From: Dichetophora obliterata
Lineage: Eukaryota > Arthropoda > Insecta > Diptera > Sciomyzidae
DNA length: 64,000 bases
Direction of reading: 5' to 3'
NCBI GenBank assembly: GCA_963920525.1
Contig: OY986438.1
Location: forward strand, 46,848,288-46,912,287
Of this stretch, positions 37,701-47,832 are shown in pieces. The translations under genes and the position numbers were made by a program. Under the pieces are notes generated by a model. It worked only from the letters and a program-made list of their open reading frames with translations, searched no databases and was not told the DNA's origin. How positions within the stretch are numbered: the stretch's first letter is position 1; every line of letters begins with the position of its first letter.

Positions 37701-39177
37701 TTATATTTTGTTTGAAATAATTTCTATCAAAAAACTAGCATGTCCATTAGAGAAAATTTGTTTAAATTTTATATTGTGAAAGTGCTCAGAGCTCATCTTA
37801 ATTTGAATACTAAAAAAAGTGGCAACAAAAATTATGAATGGCTCTTAAAGTTGGAAAATGATGACAAAAGTTGAAAAATTGGAACGAAAATATGAATTTT
37901 ATAAGTATAATAAATGCTCGTATAATACAAAATTTAATTCAATTTTTTCAGCTTACTGTTTTTTCAGTCCTGAATTACAGTTTAAATTTTTACAATAGTT
38001 TAATAATATAAAAAAACTTATAAAATGTTGTACTTTTTTGAAGGAAAAAATGTGTAACAAAACGTATATTTCAGTTTATATAAAAAAAAATTCAACAAAA
38101 CAATTATAACAGTACTATATAAACAGTACTTCACATTCTAACAAAAATTCCCGAGAATTAACTACAATAATTACTGGCTACTGATTGCCTGCATTTATTA
38201 TCGATGAATCCCATCGACCAAAATTTGAAGTATTTCACACTAAATATGTGTGAATCCTCTCACCTACAACTATCTCTTTTGCGCTCTTGTAAAAACTCTC
38301 TTCTACAACTATCAGTCTCACTCTCTTATTCGTTTAAGGAAAACCAGGGTAGGGAAATGATTGTTTTAAAATTGTACCAAACCGAAATAAATACTGTACT
38401 TTTTGGCATAGAATAGTATTATTTTTTTTCTTCATGAATAATTGACTTTTTGGATATATTTAATTAATTAACATTTCATTAATTAACAAATTGACATTTT
38501 TAAATTAATATAGTACTGTACGTTCAGTTTTTAAAATTTAATCAAGAAAATCTGCGTCTTCCCCTACTTCAAGAGAAATATTTTCAAAATGCATATCATT
38601 TTTATTTTATAGAAACATTGCCCAGTGGCTTTTTGATTTAATTCAATTTAATTTAATTTAATTTTGATATAATTATTTTAATTCAAGAAGAAACTGAATC
38701 AACAAGCAGACGATTTCTGCACCTTTTGATTAAATTTTGAATCGAAAATAATCTTTCAGCATTTGCTGAGAATGTGAAATTTTTAAAACTCCCTGTGAAA
38801 TTCTGTATATATTGGAGAGAAGTTCATTGAATTCATTTAAATAGCTTTTACTTTTTCCCTAATTTTCTAAATTCACATGTAGAAAAAGCTTTAAGACTTT
38901 TTTAAAAAAAAGTAATGAAAGATCAAGTCAATGTGATGAAGATCAAATGTTTGAAAATGTACTAAAAATGCCTTCGTGGTACTCACGTCCTTTTTTTAAT
39001 AAACATTTACTGAAAAAGTACAATTTTACTGAAAAATCCAACGCTATAAATGTGTGAATCCTCTCACACATTTCTCTCTTTCTATGTTAACAATTCGATA
39101 TTCAAGTAAAGGAGGGTTTTCTTCCGTTTTTTATGCGTGTTTTTTTATTATTATTTCGGAAAAATTATGCAATAGAT
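37701..39177. other. A+T-rich stretch without a recognised gene
   Basis: Contains a short (TTTAA)n run near 38,645-38,665 and a pair of similar TGTGTGAATCCTCTCAC blocks at 38,247 and 39,050. No gene can be supported. Confidence 0.4.
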
Positions 39178-39186
39178 GCAGTAAAC

Positions 39187-39815
39187 GGTAACGTTACCGT
39201 TGAGAATACCTCCTTCGAGGTTGTGAAGAGCTTCGTTTATCTGGGATCCGGCAATAATTCAACCAACGACATCAGCATTGAGATCAAACGAAGAATAACT
39301 TTTGCCAACAGGTGTTACTTTGGGCTCATTAGGCAATTGAGAAGCAGAGCCCTCTCTCGACGAACGAAAATCACGCTCTATAAATCGCTCATCATGCCCG
39401 TCCTACTTTACGCATCACAAACCTGGACGCTGTCTAACCGTAAGATCTACGGACAAATCTGCGTCAATGGCGAGTACCGAATACGGTGGAATGATGAACT
39501 GTATGAGCTGTACGCTGACATCGACATAGTCAAGCGCATTAAAATCGAGCGGCTTCGCTGGCTTGGTCATGTTCAGCGCATGAAAGACGATGCTCCAGTG
39601 AAGAAAACATTCGGTTCGGTACCCAGCGGCGGTCAACGCAGAAGAGGACGACCGCATCTTCGTTGGAAAGACCAAGTAGAGGACAACCTGACGAAGCTTG
39701 GAATTTCCAACTGGCGCCAGCAAGCGAAAGACAGAAATGGCTTGCGCAAATTCTTAGATGAGGCCAAGACCGACATACGGTTGTAGCGCCAACTAAGTAA
39801 GTAAGTAAGTAAGAC
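39187..39815 (+). mobile_element. RTE-clade LINE fragment 1 with 9-bp TSD and (TAAG)n tail
   Basis: The insertion lies between GCAGTAAAC at 39,178-39,186 and at 39,816-39,824. It encodes the C-terminal part of an RTE-type RT protein in one open frame: VYLGSGNNSTND, the LYKSLIMPVLLYASQTWTL block, RLRWLGHVQRM, and RRRGRPHLRWKDQVEDN. The end is a short TAAG microsatellite, as RTE elements usually have in place of poly(A). Compared with the copy at 42,882-43,720, an in-frame 42-nt segment after the TWTL block is missing. All catalytic RT motifs are upstream of the truncation point, so the protein could not work even though the frame is open. Confidence 0.85.
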
Positions 39816-40311
39816 GCAGTAAACATTTTCGGAAAGAGTGTACAAAATTAGAGATAATTTCTTCATTACGCTTGAGGCGTTCTTACAGATTTTTCGAGAT
39901 TGCACAGTAAACAGCATAAAAACAACATATTGCAACTAAGGCAAATATAAAAAAAAAGCCAAAAATAAAAACACAAATATTTATTTATGTATTTATTTAT
40001 TTATTAATTTCATATAGCATTAGTACAAATAAGAACTAAGTTCTTTTACAGTACAACATATAAGTATAAATAAGCAACATTATTTATATATGTATATAAG
40101 AATTTGGATTATTTCCAAGTTAATAACAAGTTAATAAACATTGGAATTAAAAAAAATTAAATAACTGTTAAGAATAAACAAATTTATCAAATAAATTAGT
40201 TATTAAAAAATCTTAAAATATTAAAACTTAAAGGGCTTACATAATAGCGAACTTGTTCGTCGAACAAAATGGAGGGGCGAACCTGTTCTAGCGTTCAAAT
40301 TGAACGAACAT

Positions 40312-41907
40312 CAGTGTTGCCACTTTGTGAGTAATTCCTCAATACGTGAGGAATTTAAAGTGACTGTGAGTAATTTTTGAGGAATTTAAATATTTTTAAA
40401 ATTTTTTTAGCATATATATAAAAAAAACTTTGGCAGCACCTTTTTCTGGTTGGTAGAAACATACATTTTAATTAAAATGAACACTGAACTTTTCGATTGC
40501 GTTTCGCCGTCACTATAAAAAAAATTTAAACAAGTGCAGGCGAACTTAGTAATTGGCGTACAGTTTTAGCTAAAATCAGCTTAAACATAAAATAAATACA
40601 AACAAAAGGATACATGGTTGCGGTCTGCATCGGAAGCAAAGGTATGCATTGACTATTATTTCTATTGTAGCAATTATCGGTTAGCTCTTTAAATTAACAA
40701 AAAAAAAAATTTACACATTGGTTAATTTTCACCATATTTTTATTTTGACTAATTTTTATGTGATACCGTTAGCATTGTCCTTATTGGGTTAAAGATATTT
40801 TAGAGCACTCCTTGAAATAAAAGCCAGCAAAAACGAGCATATAAATTCAATCAAATTTGGCTGTTTATGATCTCGATGAGTGGAGATGATTTTTTAGATC
40901 CAGAGTCGTATTAAAAACGAGTTTTTAATATAAAACATTTAGTAGATATATTTGTTTTCATATTAAGAAAAAGTAATATCATTACTATTAACTTTTTTTT
41001 CTAATGCATCAGTTTAACGAGTATTTAGTAAATAATATCACTAGTCTGAGAAACCGACTCGTACAAAAATAGTTTTATCATTTTATATAAGCTTTTATTT
41101 TAACTAAAGAAGCAATTAATAAAAATAGTGATGACCTATTTGAATCAAATAAAAACATATTTGAATTGAATTAGAAAAAAAAGTTCCATATATATAATTT
41201 ATGCTTATAACTAAAATTTTTTAACAAAAACATACGTTAAAACTAAAAAGTCTTAAAATTTTTTTAAGGAACGTATAAAATGTATTAACCCTTTGGCGAC
41301 AAGTTGGTGAAAAATAACATATTTACATTTTTAAGTCTTTTGAGCAAAATTTTCGGGATATTTTCATAAAGTTAGGCTAAAAGGATGAGATATCAATGTG
41401 GCTTTAAACGTGTGCCATTTTTCGAACTTATTTTAATTTTAAGGGAAAGAAAAAACTAGATAGTCAAAATATATTTTTTTCCCATAGGTGTGGAAAACAC
41501 AAACGATTTTCAAATACGAGCAGATATATTTTCTCATCCAAATTATGTCAAAACTTGTATTAAGCTACTCCAACAAAGTAAAAAATCAATTTTACGGATT
41601 GGTTTTTTCGGATTTTTTCAATACTTAAAGTAAAAAAAATTTTAAATTTCAAATTCACTTTTGTATAGAAATATGCCATCGGTGAGACAATTCCACAAAA
41701 AATTTTCAAATTTATAGTGATTTGCTTGTCGTCCTCAAAGGGTTAATATAGACATCCAATAAGATAGAAAATATGTAGGAAAAATATTTATCTATGTTTA
41801 TGTTTACTTGATAAATAAAATATCGTTTGAAAAAAAAAATTTTGAGGAATTTTATTAAAATTTGAGGAATTTTTGACGAATTTGGGTATTAAAAAGTGGC
41901 AACACTG
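40312..41907. mobile_element. Non-autonomous hAT element, 1.6 kb, perfect 8-bp TSD
   Basis: Ends CAGTGTTGCCACTTT and AAGTGGCAACACTG are inverted repeats with the CAG start typical of hAT. The flanking 8 bases ACGAACAT are identical at 40,304-40,311 and 41,908-41,915. Next to both ends the motif GAGGAATTT is repeated. No hAT transposase frame is visible. A piggyBac-like MITE is inserted at 41,289-41,742. Confidence 0.9.
41289..41742. mobile_element. piggyBac-like MITE, 454 bp
   Basis: TTAA at 41,285-41,288 and 41,743-41,746 flank the ends CCCTTTGGCGACAAG and the inverse of CCCTTTGAGGACGACAAG. The TTAA target and the CCCTTTG start are diagnostic for piggyBac-type elements. It carries no transposase and lies inside the hAT element, so it is the youngest of this stack. 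Confidence 0.85.
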
Positions 41908-42881
41908 ACGAACATGTTCATAGTGCATGCGATTTTTTCTTGTTTTTCGCCATCATTTTGTTATAGATATTGATAACGCAGCAACATGAACAATAAAGAA
42001 TTGCATTTTCGCTACAGAATTTCATTAGGTATGACGCTTACGTTCAAATCATAGAACACGTACGTCGAACAACTCTTGATCGACGGAGAAAATCAAAAAT
42101 GCTTGCCAACAATCCAACAAGGTTCGACGAACTATCGAACTAGCTTCTTAACTAGCGAACTGACTCGAACATGGTCGTCGCTCGACGAACCTGCTCGCTG
42201 ATGTGTAAGCCCTTATAAATATAAAGGCGGAAATATTGAAGAAGAAAACAAGAAAAGAGACAGAATTTAAGGAGTAGAAAAGTGAGCCATAATAGATTGC
42301 CTAAATTTTTCCGCCCGAGTTATTTCTCTTGCGCTACGGGGCAGAGCATTCCATAGACTTACGGCATTAATGAAGAACAGATTGGAGGTATAAAGAGAGC
42401 TATGCCTAGGAACTATAAGTACGTTACATTTTCTAGAAATATTGAATTGCAGTTTTTCATAGAGATAATGTGGTGTTTTTTTATGTATAATATTATGAAG
42501 GAATACGCAGTTTCTAGCATAAAGATAGTCAACCAAGTATTGCATTTCTGAAAGTTAAGAGGCGGTCAAATTTTTTTAAGCCAAATACAAAATACGTGGC
42601 ACAGTTATAAGCAATATTTAGTTTTAGTTGAGAAGACGAGTCGAGTCTACTAAAAACTACTTCCTTAAAAGTCATAACTGGTAAAACTAGTAGCTTCACT
42701 AGCACTAGCTTGAGATCAAGAGTACAAAGATTTACAGACATTCTTAAATTACGGGGGATATAATAAACTTTACGGACAACACTATTTGTATCATCAATAC
42801 ATGACAGGGACGAATTCATACAAAAACCAAGATTTACGATTTTCGATACTTATTTAAATAGATAGTATATATGACTTGTAG

Positions 42882-43720
42882 TACAGCTTGCGTATGGTGA
42901 TGACATTGATATTATTGGCCATAATACGTGCGAAGTCAGTGCAGCATTTTCCAGATTAGAAAGAGAGCCAAGTCGAGTGGGTCTGGCAGTGAATGCAAAT
43001 AAGACGAAATACTTGGTGTCAACAAACAAACAGTCCCAGCGTCTTGGAACCCACGTTACAGTTGACAATACCTCCTTCAAGATTGTGAAGGACTTCGTCT
43101 ATCTGGGATCCAGCATTAACTCAACCAACGACATCAAACATTGAGATCAAACGAAGAATAAATCTTGCCAACAGGTGTTACTTTGGGCTCAGTAGGCAAT
43201 TGAGAAGCAGAGCCCTCTCTCTTGACGAACGAAAATCACGCTCTATAAATCGCTCTTCATGCCCGTCCTACTTTATGCATCACAAACCTGGACGCTGATC
43301 AGTTCAGATAAAAAGACTTTTGGTGCATTCGATAGAAAGATCCTTCGTAAGATCTACGGACCAATCTGCGTCAATGGCGAGTGCCGAATACAATAGAATG
43401 ATTAACTGTATGAGCTGTACGTTGACATTGACATAGTCAAGCGCATTGAAATTGAGCGGCATTGTTGGCTTGGTCATGTTCAGCGCATGAAAGACGATGC
43501 TCCTGTGAAGAAAACATTCGATTCGGTACCCAGCGGCGGTCAACGCAGAAGAGGACGACCGCATCTTCGTTGGAAAAACCAAGTAGAGGACAGCCTGACG
43601 AAGCTTGGAATTTCGAACTGGCGCCAGCAAGCGAAAGAAAGAAATGGCTGGCGCAAATTCTTAGATGAGGCCAAGACCGACATAAGGTTGTAGCGCCAAC
43701 TAAGTAAGTAAGTAAAGTAA
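42882..43720 (+). mobile_element. RTE-clade LINE fragment 2, inserted in LINE copy 2
   Basis: Begins exactly at the RT catalytic region (LAYGDDIDIIG), continues through VNANKTKYLVST, FVYLGSSINSTND and the same C-terminal blocks as the fragment at 39,187, and ends in (TAAG)n. The frame is broken several times (for example by an indel near 43,132 and a stop after CRIQ near 43,395). The flanks GTATATATGACTTGTAG (42,865-42,881) and GTACATATAACTTGGCAG (43,721-43,738) look like a diverged TSD of about 17 bp; the right one matches LINE copy 1 at the same place. It is in opposite orientation to its host. Confidence 0.85.
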
Positions 43721-44345
43721 GTACATATAACTTGGCAGAATTTAATTGTATTCCATTACTAATAGCCCATTGATGAATGCTTCTTAAATCCTCACTAAGT
43801 CTGTGGCAGAGGTTATCTAGAAAATCAGTTCTACTTGATAGATAGATTTGAATATCATCCGTAAACGCATGCACAGAAGAATGTTTGCAAACAGCAAATG
43901 TGTCATTTATAAAAATAGAGAATAAAAGAGGGCCAAAAATTGAACCTTGTGGTACACCACTTAGCACAGATTTTTGGTTAGAGAACGCAAGTTCAACTTG
44001 AGTTCTTTGCAATCTATTTGACAAGTAACTTGCTATTAAATTCACTGCACTTTCACTTAATCCGAAGAGAGTCCTGAGTTTCTGGCATAAGTATTGGTGA
44101 CTAACTTTGTCAAATGCTTTCGAAAAATCTAATAGGCAGAGTAATGGCACATAACCGGTTTCAAATGCAGGCTGTAGGTCAAACATAACTTTAACTACCG
44201 CAGAAACACACCCATGCCCTGCTCGAAAACCAGATTAAAATGGAGACAGACGTTTATTTTGTTTTACGAAATTATTTATTTGTTGGCTCATTATTTTTTC
44301 GTAGACTTTAGATAGGACTTTAGATATGCTTAGTGTGCTTATTTT

Positions 44346-44749
44346 GCAATATATAGGACATAAGCACTAAAACTATTTTTATTTTTGAAAGTATTTCATA
44401 CTTGAAATAAACTTTTTGTTTTTCATTAAATTCATATTAGTGGCATCATTAAAATTTTTGTGCAAATATAAATGTCTATGATACAGGCCTTATATTAATA
44501 GGCACTAACACTACACTCAAACATATTTATTTGTAATTCTTAAACTAACTTTATAGAATCATATTAAATAAATTACATTTGAACTATTTTACATTGCATT
44601 ATTTTTTACGATAAATTTTTCTTATTAATACCTATTTTTGTTTATATTTTGTTAATGCTATTATTTATTTGAAAACAGAGTTGTTGCATTAGAAGCACAA
44701 ATCAAACTGATGAAAATTATGTATCGGTTAAAAAAATCCGCTTAAACCA
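44346..44749. other. A+T-rich stretch without a recognised gene
   Basis: No supported feature was seen between the end of LINE copy 2 and the MITE that follows. Confidence 0.4.
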
Positions 44750-44752
44750 TAA

Positions 44753-45192
44753 GAGCCCAAACAGAACCAAAGCAGATGTCGGGTGGCGGGCCTCTCTCGA
44801 CGAAATCCGCTGAGAACACGTCCAGAATTAGAGCGGTGGCGGTTGTCGGATCGCGGTTGCATTTCATTTTGGGAATGATACAAATTATTTTATATTTTGC
44901 TTTGAATTCACATGAATGCAACACAGGCACAAAAACAGAATGTCAGATCATAGTAAAAACTAAGAAAATAACACTGAACTTACCCGATCTTTAGTAAAAA
45001 TATGGCAACATTTGAGTCACTCAGAGAGAGATCCGCCAGCCGTCAGAGAAAAATTAGAATAGATTCTATTTTGGCATTTTCCCGTCGCGCATTTCTACGG
45101 CGATTCCAGTTTTGGCTGCTGCATGTATTTTCATGTATTCTGTTGCATGGCAAATCCGACAACCGACATCTGCTTTGGTTCTGTTCGGGCTC
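44753..45192. mobile_element. PIF/Harbinger-like MITE, 440 bp
   Basis: TIRs of about 32 bp begin GAGCCCAAACAGAACCAAAG at the left and GAGCCCGAACAGAACCAAAG as the inverse of the right end, both followed by CAGATGTCGG. TAA at 44,750-44,752 and 45,193-45,195 forms a 3-bp TSD, as for PIF/Harbinger. There is no transposase. Confidence 0.8.
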
Positions 45193-45212
45193 TAACTATG
45201 AAATGTTTTTAG

Positions 45213-45390
45213 GTCTGAGCGAGTACACGCTGAAATAGCGTGAAGAGTAGAGAGAGAAAACATATTATGTATAAAACTCTCTGAGCGAAAACACGCTGAA
45301 ATAGCGTGAAAAGTAGAGAAAGTGTACATATTTTGGAAAAAAACGCAGAATTTTAACATAAATTGAAAAACTCGCTCCATAGCGTGAACT
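45213..45390. repeat. Short tandem repeat with hairpins, period about 66 bp
   Basis: CTGAGCGA followed by CACGCTGAAATAGCGTGAA and AGTAGAGA occurs near 45,215 and again near 45,281; a third partial copy (ATAGCGTGAA) is near 45,379. CACGCT and AGCGTG pair as a perfect 6-bp stem in both full copies. Confidence 0.6.
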
Positions 45391-45545
45391 TTTAACAAAA
45401 TTGCCAATAAATATTATGAAATTTCACGACACTTAAGGTAGTTATCTTACAATCAGTTCTTATAGTGCAGATTCAATAAGTTTTTTAAAAAAAAATCATG
45501 CGAGGGTCGTTTGATAATTCCATGAAAAATTACGCAAGGAATGAT

Positions 45546-46566
45546 TTTTACGTCAAAAAAAGTTTTATTTCTCAATATAGGCTCCTTTTACCTCGATACA
45601 CTTCGTCCAACGTTCATCCAATTCTTTTATCCCATCCAAAAAAAAATGCGTTTGCGGAATGTCCAAAAGATATGCGTCTTTTTCGGTGATGAGCTCCTCT
45701 CTGGTGGTGAATCTCTTTCCGCCGAGCCATTTCTTCAGGTTTGGAGACAGAAAATAGTCGGAGGGGCGAAATATGGAGAATATGCTGGATGAGAAAGTAA
45801 CTCGTACTTGAATTCATGGAATTTTTCCATGGGAGCTGGGCATGTGTGAACGCTCGCATTGTCTTTATAGAAGAGCACTTTTTTCCTCGCCAAATGGGTA
45901 CGTTTCTCTTTCAAAGTGAAACAGTCCAATTCGGCTGCATAGTATTCGCCATTGATCGTTCTTTTCGGTGGAAGGTAATCGATGTAGATACCGCATTTAT
46001 CCCGAAATACTGTTGCCATAACCTTTCAGGCCGGTAGCACCATCTTCGCCTTCTTCGGAGCACGTTCGGTTGGTGAAGTTCACTGTTTTAACTGTTTCTT
46101 TGTCTCTGGTGTGTAGTGATGGATCCATGTTATGTCCATGGTTATTAATCGACGGAAAAAATCCTACTTATCTTTGTTCAACATCGCCAAATACGCCTTT
46201 GAATCAGTCACACGATCGCGTTTATGGTCGAGAGTGAGCAAACGCGGCACCCATCTTGGCAATCATTTTTTCATATCCAAATGATTTCGCAAAATGTTCC
46301 ACACCCGTTCGTTTGAGATGCCTATGGCCTCAACAATCTTGCACATTTTAATTCTGCGATTGGCCAACTTGAATTTTAGTGACCATTTCTGGTGTGGTGA
46401 CTTCATTTGGTCGTCCAGAAAGTTCGGCGTCACTTGTGCTTGTACGACCGCACCGAAATTCAGTAAACCACTTGTGAATCATTCCAATCGATGGTGCCTT
46501 GGTTTGGCTGATGGTTTTTTTGCGCAAAGAAGAATACTTGATGAGCACACGAAGTTCACTTTTTTC
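45546..46566 (-). pseudogene. mariner transposase pseudogene
   Basis: Translated pieces in order from 46,566: MEKSELRVLIKYSSL (start of the N-terminal helix-turn-helix region), WFTEFRCGRTST, SGRPNEVTTPEMV, then LTLDHKRDRV-like sequence, RRLITMDITWIHHYTP with the first catalytic Asp, MATVFRDKCGIYIDYL, YKDNASVHT with the second Asp, YSPYFAPP where the third catalytic Asp of the usual YSPDLAPSD is replaced by Tyr, and LKKWLGGKRFTT toward a C-terminus near 45,550. Several frameshifts and stops separate the blocks. The family resembles the irritans-type mariners in its MEKxExRVLIK start. The lost third Asp and the shifts make it inactive. Confidence 0.85.
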
Positions 46567-46630
46567 CATATTCGCCAAAATTCTCAAGATCGGCCACTGT
46601 CAATGGCTGCCAAACACAAAATAAGCGTCG

Positions 46631-47513
46631 CACAGTGGTCCAAATGCTCAACCTAGCGGGAAGAAAGTAAATTTTTTTATTATTTCGAAACTAAATATTT
46701 TGTTTGATAATAATTTGACTAGTGCCCACAGTGCATAACGGTACGTTTTTTATTTATTTAACTTCTGTTTCAGGTCTGCTTTCTTGTTTTAAGCACAAGT
46801 AATTGCTGTTTTGTTTTGCTATTAATAGCTCAGTTGATATTTAGTACCGCAATTGAAGTTGTCGTGAAAAAATAAGAACAAAGTTTTTAAAATATTTTTT
46901 TGCTGAAATCAATTGAACATAGGTAGGAACAAATTTTACTATTTTTATATTTCAAATAAAATGTTTAGTTTAGAAAAAAAATGCAGTTTTGTACGTGTGT
47001 GTCTTATATGTCAACATTTTATTCAATGTCCAAATTCAATTAGAGTTTTAAATGGGAATTAATAAAACTTTAATTCTATTATTTGTGTTTTTGTAATCTG
47101 TATGATTGTAGCTTGTCAATGTTTTCAAAATAAGCTGCCAGTTTTTGCCTAAATGCTTTTTGTTTGGTTTACAGTGTAAAATGCCCATTACTAAGAGGGA
47201 ACTATTTGATGAACGTGTGTCTGCACAAAAACTTTGGATCGATTTTTAACCCTTCTCCCGTGATCCAATAGAACTGAAACTTTGCAGACTGACTCGTAGC
47301 GACGACAAAAACTTTTTTAAAATAAATTTTTTTTTTCAAAAAATTAATTAAAAAAAATAAATTTTTTAATAAAAAATTTAAAAAAAAAAAAATTAATGCT
47401 GTGAAGCAGCATTAAGGCAATATATTTCATACTTAAAAATTTCAAGTTTCTACCTACTCCCAAACAGGAGTTATGACTTTATTCCAGCTAGATTCACCAT
47501 TCGGACCACTGTG
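46631..47513. mobile_element. Transib-like non-autonomous element with CGTCG TSD, 883 bp
   Basis: The ends CACAGTGGTCCAAATG and the inverse of CACAGTGGTCCGAATG are TIRs, and CGTCG flanks both sides (46,626-46,630 and 47,514-47,518). A CACARTG-type start together with a 5-bp CGWCG-type duplication is the known signature of Transib, the superfamily related to RAG1. It lies in the 5' untranslated part of the mariner. No transposase was found in it. Confidence 0.85.
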
Positions 47514-47584
47514 CGTCGCAGCGATTTTGACAGTAGTCTATTAACAGATGGCAGTTGACAGCATCAGTGTTGCATTCAAAGTTA

Positions 47585-47832
47585 CTACAAGAAATAATTT
47601 TTAATTCTGATTGAAAGAAGTAACTACCACGAAATAACTTTTATAGCTGATTGAAAAAATAAAGACCACGAAATAACTTTTATTTCTGATTGAAAAAAAA
47701 AACGACCGCGAAATAACTTTTATTTCTGATTGAAAAAAATAATGACCAAGAAATAACTTTTATTTTTGATTGAAAAAAAAATAGTGACCAAGGAATAACT
47801 TCTATTTCTGATCGAAAAATATCGATCAAAAA
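47585..47832. repeat. Minisatellite, about 40 bp x 6
   Basis: Six imperfect units of the form GAAATAACTTTTATTTCTGATTG plus an A run and a GACC-like spacer begin near 47,590, 47,631, 47,670, 47,711, 47,751 and 47,793. It is the same unit, inverted, as the one flanking the Helitron at 36.7-37.7 kb. Confidence 0.85.

Larger units (their letters stand above)
40233..42212. mobile_element. TIR element inserted in LINE copy 2 (class not settled)
   Basis: GGGCTTACATAATAGCGAAC at the left and the inverse of GGGCTTACACATCAGCGAGC at the right are terminal inverted repeats of about 31 bp. Next to both ends are clustered GTTCG/CGAAC motifs in both orientations. Its own DNA is only about 0.38 kb; the rest is an inserted hAT element. 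Flanks read TTAAA and TTATA, so a 3- to 5-bp TSD is possible but not clean. No transposase is present. Confidence 0.7.
39975..44345 (-). mobile_element. CR1/L2-like LINE, copy 2, hosting nested insertions
   Basis: Minus-strand copy of the same family as 5450-7490. RT blocks run from about 44,345 down to 43,739 (SGFRAGHG, LLDFSKAFDKVSHQYLC, SGVPQGSIFGPLLFSIFIND, a catalytic box reading FTDD in place of YADD), continue at 42,845-42,529 and finish with the C-terminal LWNALPRSAREI block at 42,545-42,267. The 3' untranslated part continues left of the TIR element to about 39,975, where it ends in TAAA-type repeats; TTCTTTTACAGTACAACATATAAG at 40,041 on matches the 3' region of copy 1 near 5490. 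An RTE fragment (42,882-43,720) and a TIR element (40,233-42,212) are inserted. The 5' end is truncated in the RT. Compared with copy 1, about 70 bp are missing next to the RTE insertion. Confidence 0.85.
45497..47590 (-). mobile_element. Dead mariner element, split by a Transib-like insertion
   Basis: A minus-strand mariner remnant spans 45,497-46,630 and probably continues after the insertion from 47,514 to about 47,590. The left end (GCGAGGGTCGTTTGATAATTCC) is a plausible TIR, but no clear inverse is seen at the right, so the right end is decayed. Coding content covers most of a mariner transposase. The left border is judged from the TIR-like sequence, the right from the usual distance between the start codon and the TIR. 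Confidence 0.7.

Noticed and set aside
43437..44186. Single 249-codon minus-strand frame seeming to fuse RT with a novel tail
   Set aside because: The first part is LINE copy 2 RT; the tail is the antisense of the inserted RTE fragment, so the fusion is an artefact of nesting.
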